Below are positions 58,638 to 64,000 of a stretch of DNA of 64,000 nt, one piece after another. Position 1 is the stretch's first letter. Every line of letters starts with the position of its first letter. Made by a program: the position numbers and the translations under genes. The notes beneath the pieces are model-generated. The model was not told the DNA's origin. It was given only the letters and a program-made list of their open reading frames with translations, and did no database searches. The stretch is from Monocercomonoides exilis (lineage: Eukaryota; Preaxostyla; Oxymonadida; Polymastigidae): positions 961,001-1,025,000 of the forward strand of contig LSRY02000022.1 of NCBI GenBank assembly GCA_001643675.2, read 5' to 3'.

Positions 58638-60234
58638 ATGATCAAAAAAAAAGCTGAAGAAGGAAAAAGAAAAATGAAAGCAGAAATGGCGTCGATAAAC
58701 TATCGCATTAATGAAAATAGACTCGAGAGAATGGCGCGAATTCTGATTGACGGAAAAGCCAGGCTTGTGGATGCAACGAACTTCGGTGAATTTTCAAAAA
58801 AAACTCTCATCCATGCAGTGAAGGCTGTAAAAAGTGAAAGGGATGTTGCCAAAGTGGGAAGACCGTCATTGCTGCGTAAGGAAAAAAAGGAAATTGTTAC
58901 AGACGTAATTAAAATTGAAGCAAAGTGTGGAACAAACCTGACAGTGAAGAAAACAAAAGAATTGGTTTGCAAAATATTTTTTTTTCTATTTATTTGTTTC
59001 TATTAAGATTGAAAATGCGATAGAAGATGAAGATTCAGAGATTTCAGTTGATGCTTCACCAAAAAAAGAAATTTCAAAATCCGCGGCTTATTCCTTCTTG
59101 CGAAATCAACCCGAATTGAAATTACAAAATCCAAAAATTTTGGATTCAAAACGTCTTGCAGCATCTTGTCAAGACGTTTTGAAACCTTGGTACGAAATGC
59201 TTGATGATTTGCATTCAAGGTTCAAATACCGAAGGGAGCTAATCTTTAATGTGGATGAAACATCACTGAGATTATCAGATAATTGCCAAAAACTTGTTGC
59301 GACATCCTCGGAATCTCCTTCAGCTTATTGTCTAGCACCTTCGAGAGTTCGAAATGCGACGCTTGTGGCTGCTGTTGCCTCAGATGGATTTTCTTTGCCT
59401 ACAATTGTTCTTTGGCCAAGTTCAAATGTTCCGGAAGAGTTGACTCCTTTACTATCTCCTTCGCTTGATGTGTGGTGCAATACGAACGGTTGGATGAATT
59501 TTTCTTTATTCGAACGATACTCTTTGAATGTTCTGCTTCCAGAAATATTTGAAAGAAAGAAAAGGATGAAGTTGATTGAAGAGAGATGTTTGCTATTCGT
59601 TGATTCGCACAGCTCTGTTGCAAACCCCATTATTTGGAGAAAATTTATAAAGTCGAATGTGGATGTAATCACATTTGTTCCTCACACAACACATATTTCG
59701 GAACCTCTCGACAGGGGTGTGTTTTCTGTTCTTAAATCAGTTTTTGAATTCATCAATAGAAATCCCACAATCTTCAACTACATCTTTCAACAGAATGGAT
59801 TTAACAGACATCCTTCACCAAGCTCTTCACTCTGCATTCGCACCATCAGTTATTAAGAATGCATTTGATGCAAGTGGTGTTTTGTTTAGATCGTCAGGAT
59901 CAGTTTTTCGTAAATTACCCAAACACTCTTCATTTCCTTTGCCTTCTTATTCAAATCGTTTTGATTTTTACGGAAAACTGCTCACAAATGAGGATCTCTA
60001 AGAAAAGTGGGAAGAAGATATATTTATTCGAACAAGTGCGAAATGTTCCGAAGCCGAAGAAGAAACAGAAAACATTGAAGATACTCTTCCATTAAAGTCA
60101 AGGAAGAAAAGAGTTTATCGAAGAATTTTGCATGATGATTTGGAAAATATCGAAGAAGAAAATTCTGCAGATCAAAGTTCAGGAAAAAGAAAAATTCGAA
60201 GACTATTTGACCCAAGTTTTGTTTATTTTTGCTA
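58638..60234 (+). pseudogene. DDE transposase of transposon B, two exons, one frameshift
   Basis: Exons 58638-58964 and 59008 onward, with a 43-nt intron (donor GTTTGC, acceptor ATTAAG) at the same relative place as in transposase A. DDE residues: FNVDETSLRLS, LLFVDSHSSVANP, ISEPLDRGVFSVLK. Near 59735 the frame slips by one base and continues in the frame of MDLTDILHQALHSAF. It then crosses TAA at 59999 (NEDL-TAA-EKWEED; transposase A has DENLLEKWENH here) and reaches a TAA at 60232 (FVYFC-TAA) where transposase A continues. No TGA is met before the right terminus, so the stop is uncertain. One indel makes this copy inactive as read. Confidence 0.75.
58965..59007 (+). other. intron in transposase B
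   Basis: 43 nt, donor GTTTGC, acceptor TATTAAG, phase 0, joining VKKTKEL(L) to IENAIEDEDSE. Position and phase match the intron in transposase A. Confidence 0.78.
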
Positions 60235-60479
60235 ATTGAGTCTGTATTTTTTGAATTTTGTAACTTCAAAAATTTGGTGCCAATAAAAAAATGGTGCCAA
60301 TAAAAACACTAACCTATTATTTATCATTCATCTTTTTCATATCAAAGAATTGCATGGTTGAGCAGCTATTTTGATGCTTTCATAATACGACTCATTCTGC
60401 AGATGAAATATACAGAATTGGATGAAATGTGAATGTCTTTTATAAATAAATGGGATTTGAGTTTGAATTAATAATGGAG

Positions 60480-60937
60480 AACTTCAAAGTGGAGAAGAGA
60501 AATGAGGGAAGATGCAACGATGGATTTGAAAACAAGGAAAAATCCATGTGAAGAAGAAAAGTGGCTTTGAAGAAAGAAGGAGAGAAAGCGATAGAATGGA
60601 ATTTGAAGGAGGGAAAGGGAGAAAATAAAGAATAAATGAATGAGATGCAGAAGGGAAAAGAGAGAGCAAAGTTGGAATTAGAGGGAAAGATAGAAAAAAA
60701 GAAAGAAAGTTCGATTGCAATGAAAGAAAAACTTGGCAAGAAGAAAACAAGATGGCTTTCGAGAAATATAAAGAAAGAAAGGTTAAGAGAAAAAGGGAAG
60801 AAGAACAAGAATAGTTCGAAGCCTTCTTCAAGAAAAAAGGAGGAAAATGATCGAATTTATTTCAGACAACAAACACTTTAAAAGATTAACGGAATGGGAG
60901 TATTTTCGTGGAGAAAAATAAAAAAAAAATGATAAGA
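60480..60937 (+). pseudogene. Lys/Glu-rich coding remnant
   Basis: The frame from about 60476 (MENFKVEKRNEGRCND) crosses a TGA near 60550 and a TAA near 60633, then is open through KGKERAKLELEGKIEKKKES to a TAA at about 60879 and TGA near 60930. Highly basic, no domain. Similar purine-rich sequence continues to about 61260 without a stable frame. It resembles the remnants at 1-1300. Confidence 0.3.
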
Positions 60938-62154
60938 AGAAAAAACATCAAAAAAACAAAACCAAATCTCGGAAAATCAAACGAAGAGGTCATTTTCACC
61001 TTGCCACTTATTCCCTGGATGCGTTGCTTGGACATTAACTTATGAGATTTTGAGGATATCAGAAGAAGAAGCGAAAACAGAAGGAAAGGGAGAGAAAGGA
61101 AAAGGAGAAAGAAGTTATATTTAATAAGATGATTTGTGCAAAGAGTGACAGGTTTTTGACAGACAAAAGAGAGATGGAAAAAAGATTGAAATGTCAAAGA
61201 GGAGGAAGAAAGGATAAAGATGAACGGAGAAGATGAAAAATGAAAAGAAATGAAAATAAAATTGAAAAAAAAAAAGATAAACAAAATGTATTTACATATT
61301 TCTTTTAATCAAAAAACATCAAATCACTCTGGAATATATATTTCTTTTTATATTCCATATCATAATCAACATCTTCTTCGATTTATCATCATCGTCTTCT
61401 TCTCTTTCTTCTCTCTCTCCTCCTTCTTCCTCTTCTTCTTATTCCACTTCTTCCTCTTCTTTCTCTTTGTTATCTTCTGTTTCTTCTTCAATTTTATTTT
61501 TATTTTATAATTTTCATTCTTCAATTACAACATTTATTTCATTTGTTCTTGGTGGTGATTGAGTCTGATGCAAGTTATCCGAGTGTGATAAAGAAAAGGT
61601 TATTTTTTCGAAATGAACTTTGAAGATAAAATAAAGAGATAGAAAAAAAAGAAAAAGAAAGAAAGCGTTTTTGGCTGAGAAGCAACAATTGGCCAGTCAA
61701 TCGCAAAAAGATAGTTATTCTTTATTCCCATTCGCATTCATCTTGCAAATCTTCAATTTGTTCGCAGAATTTGGATTTCTCTTTTTCTAAGAACAGAATT
61801 TTTATGGAGTGCAAAAGAAATACTTGCAAAGGAGCTGGCTGAAAGTGAAGTCGTTTCAAAGATCAGAAATGAGGACGTAGCTAACATGTGTGAATCTGTT
61901 TGTATCAGTTTTTTTCTCGTGATACAGCTTTGCAAACAAATCTTTAAAGGAAAATTTTCGAATAAAGAAAGAAAAAGTCTTATTTTTTAATTATTTCTTT
62001 ATTTATTCATTTCATCAAAATAAAGTGGAAATAATAAATAAGATTTATTAAAAAGGTTACAATTTATATTTCCTCCCCACCCCCCCAATAATGTGAAATG
62101 ATGAAAAAAGGATCAATATCATATGAGCTCCAAAATGAACTGCATCCAATCTCC
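60938..62154. other. intergenic stretch, purine-rich then AT-rich
   Basis: 60938-61260 may contain decayed coding sequence on the plus strand. 61260-62154 shows no supported feature; a short C9-10 run lies near 62077. Confidence 0.4.
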
Positions 62155-63585
62155 TCAAACGTTCATAAAATAATCAGAAATATCCAACGATAATTCATAA
62201 TTATATTTTCTGTTCAGGAAATTCAACGTTTCATGAAAGCTGGTGATGATATCTTCATATCCTTCTTCCTCCAGCTTTTCAAATGTCTCCATTTTTGTTG
62301 CTTTTCTTTTCCTTTCATTCATTTTATTTTTCGTCTTTTCTTTCAATCGATTTGAAACATTCGTAAAGAATAGTAAGCATTCATACGCCACATCATCATT
62401 CAACGTAGGCCGCTGTATCTCCTCCAAAATAGCATCAATAGCACCACTTTTCATCCAGTCATCAATTTTCACATTTCTATTTTTTGCTGCTCTTCTCAAG
62501 GAACAAATGCACTGGCTTCGAATTCCTCTGCAGTTATCCTTCGCTGCTCGAAATACCTGAACAATGCTGCTGAAAAGCCAAATAAATTCTTCATTTCGCA
62601 ATTGGAATAAGAAAAAGAAAGACTGCAATGTTCGGAGCCATCCAAATAAAATAACCTCTTCTTTCGTTTCTTTTCCTCTCTTCCAATCAATACATATTGT
62701 TAGCTCTTCCAATTCTCTTGTTGCCTCTCTTGCAAAATGCAGTTCATTCACAATTACTCTTTCTAAGCTTTTGTCAGTGTCCAATCTGTCTATCAAAAAC
62801 ATCCAAGCAGATTGATAAGCCAATCGTGTCATAGTTCGATGCTCCTGATGATATTTGATGATTTCTTTGATTTCATTCAAATACAGTTCTTGTTCAATTT
62901 CCTAATGAAAATACAGAAAAACAAATAAATAACTTCAAAAATGAAATAGAAGTGAACAAACGCGATATTTTCTTATGCAACTCAGTGCCAACAAAGCCAT
63001 TTCAACTTCTTTTTTGGTTTCCTCGCTTTCTTCTTTCTTCGAGGCAACTTTCAGAAGTGGAGGCATAATCATTGAAAGAAAGTCATATAAAATGAACTCA
63101 TCATTCAACAAAAGATAGCACTCACAAAGATCAACCAAAAGCTTTTCGTTCTTTTCATCTTTCTTTTCATTTTCTTCAATAATCATCTTTTCAAGTCTTA
63201 CACGAAATGAATTTTCTTCAAAACTATGTAAAAATAAAAATTTCATTGTTTTGCAATATCCGATGTGTTTCATCAGCAAAATTGCATTTTCTATCGTCAA
63301 TTTGTTTTCTTCAATCATTTCATCTATTCGACTGAACATTTCTTTTTTGAAAAAGGATTCAAATTCTTCTTCCTCCATTCCATCAAATATTTCATTTATT
63401 TCTTCGATTTTCACTTTCTGCTCGCTTTCCGGGCAATGCTCCAGTTCATAAAACAATTCTTCAATAAATTTATTAATGATGGAAAGCGCTGAACACTCAA
63501 AAAATAGAAAAATTCACAAACTCGAAAACTTATCTCTGACGAATATGTTCTGGAAAAAATTATCGGATATGCCTTCATAATACAT
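62155..63585 (-). CDS. ARM-like helical protein, three exons
   Basis: Exons 63522-63585, 62962-63488 and 62155-62901 give 445 residues ending at TGA. Introns are 33 and 60 nt with donors GTTTGT and acceptors GTTCAG and CATTAG. Exon 1 encodes MYYEGISDNFFQNIFVRDKF and joins to LSIINKFIEELFYELEHCPE. The rest is a series of amphipathic helices resembling armadillo repeats, ending YELSLDISDYFMNV. An acidic stretch lies at residues about 45-60 and a Lys/Arg-rich loop near residue 390 (NKMNERKRKATKMETFEK). Proteins of this style are common in oxymonads as I recall, but I name no function. All frames are intact. Confidence 0.8.
62902..62961 (-). other. intron 2 of the ARM-like gene
   Basis: 60 nt, donor GTTTGT, acceptor TTCATTAG, phase 0. 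It joins SCIRKYR to EIEQELYLNEI. Confidence 0.78.
63489..63521 (-). other. intron 1 of the ARM-like gene, 33 nt
   Basis: 33 nt, donor GTTTGT, acceptor GTGTTCAG, phase 1. The shortest intron in the window. Confidence 0.7.
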
Positions 63586-64000
63586 TTCTATTCTGCGTCA
63601 TATTTGTAAAGATCAATTAAACAAAGTATCATATTTTAAACAAAATAACAAAAACATCAAACATTGTTGATTGTTGAAGAAAAAAATACAAAAGCCAAAC
63701 TCAATTCCTTTGCTTTGAAACAATCAGAGTTAAAAAAAGAAGCCACAAAGAGAATTAAACAACCAATTGTTTGCAGAATGAAAAAGAATCAAAATTCTTT
63801 CTGATCAGATAAACAATAATTCATTTCATGTTTTGGATGGCATTTTTATGAAAAATTGAACAAATTGAGAAATATCCCACATATTTGCGTTGAATAAAAA
63901 TGAAATATCTATTTCAACATTCAGAGTGGAATAAAGAAGGGGAAATTTGATTCATTTTTTGAATTTTCCAAAAAAGTGACAAAAAAGCAACAGTTTGTTC
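63586..64000. other. AT-rich flank, no supported feature
   Basis: No ORF, repeat or RNA gene is evident up to the window edge. Confidence 0.5.

Larger units (their letters stand above)
58298..60314 (+). mobile_element. TIR DNA transposon B (TA-target, Tc1/mariner-pogo-like)
   Basis: 2017 bp. The left end GGTTAGTGTTTTTATTGG, followed by a second ATTGGAACC box, is matched at the right end as complement with ATTGGCACC boxes. TA flanks both ends (58296-58297, 60315-60316). One transposase gene on the plus strand. The termini closely match those of the palindromic MITE at 27823-28805. Confidence 0.88.

Noticed and set aside
60471-61284. Minus-strand Phe/Ser/Leu-rich ORFs
   Set aside because: Complement of a purine-rich plus strand; no motif.
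1-64000. rRNA or tRNA genes
   Set aside because: No rRNA-like block or clear cloverleaf was recognised by eye; a tRNA scan would be needed to exclude tRNAs.

Overview
Eukaryotic (protist) nuclear DNA: AT-rich, with short spliceosomal introns, long low-complexity proteins and many decayed transposable elements. The main result is the genetic code. Several conserved reading frames run straight through TAA or TAG: the DDE domains of three different TIR transposases, the RT/RNase H and tyrosine-recombinase ORFs of two DIRS-like retroelements, a Merlin-type transposase, and two host genes. Almost every frame whose end I can place with confidence ends in TGA. The simplest reading is TAA = TAG = Gln with TGA as the only stop, the code known from the oxymonad Streblomastix strix, from hexamitin diplomonads and from many ciliates. 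Together with the gene style (DIRS elements, poly-Ser proteins, ARM-like proteins, GTTTG intron donors) I favour an oxymonad such as Streblomastix. That identification is inference. All CDS ends below use this code.

Layout. 1-2.3 kb: broken coding remnants. 3.1-6.5 kb: decayed DIRS-like element (gag, RT/RNase H, tyrosine recombinase, minus strand). 7.3-15.5 kb: one very long Ser/Gln/Glu-rich gene with frame breaks, split by a MITE. 15.7-17.7 kb: complete TIR transposon with TA target duplication. 17.9-19.3 kb: VPS26 (retromer) with three introns. 20.4-25.6 kb: coiled-coil/poly-Ser giant gene. 25.8-31.4 kb: hAT-like element with 8-bp duplication, holding a Pro/Gln-rich coding region that is itself split by a 983-bp palindromic MITE. 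31.8-32.8 kb: Merlin-type transposase. 33-35 kb: small MITEs. 35.4-38.0 kb: third TIR transposon. 38.2-40.1 kb: ubiquitin-like/RING protein. 41.7-45.1 kb: HEAT-like protein. 45.4-49.1 kb: poly-Ser protein and a small spliced gene. 49.2-51.1 kb: a small gene and a 15-motif ankyrin-like repeat protein. 51.8-57.8 kb: second DIRS-like element with inverted termini. 58.3-60.3 kb: second TIR transposon of the TA family. 62.2-63.6 kb: spliced ARM-like gene.

The host genes do not form a pathway. VPS26 is endosomal sorting, the Ubl/RING protein is probably an E3 ligase, and the rest have no function I can name. Many frame breaks fall in homopolymers, so real decay and consensus errors cannot be separated from this sequence alone.
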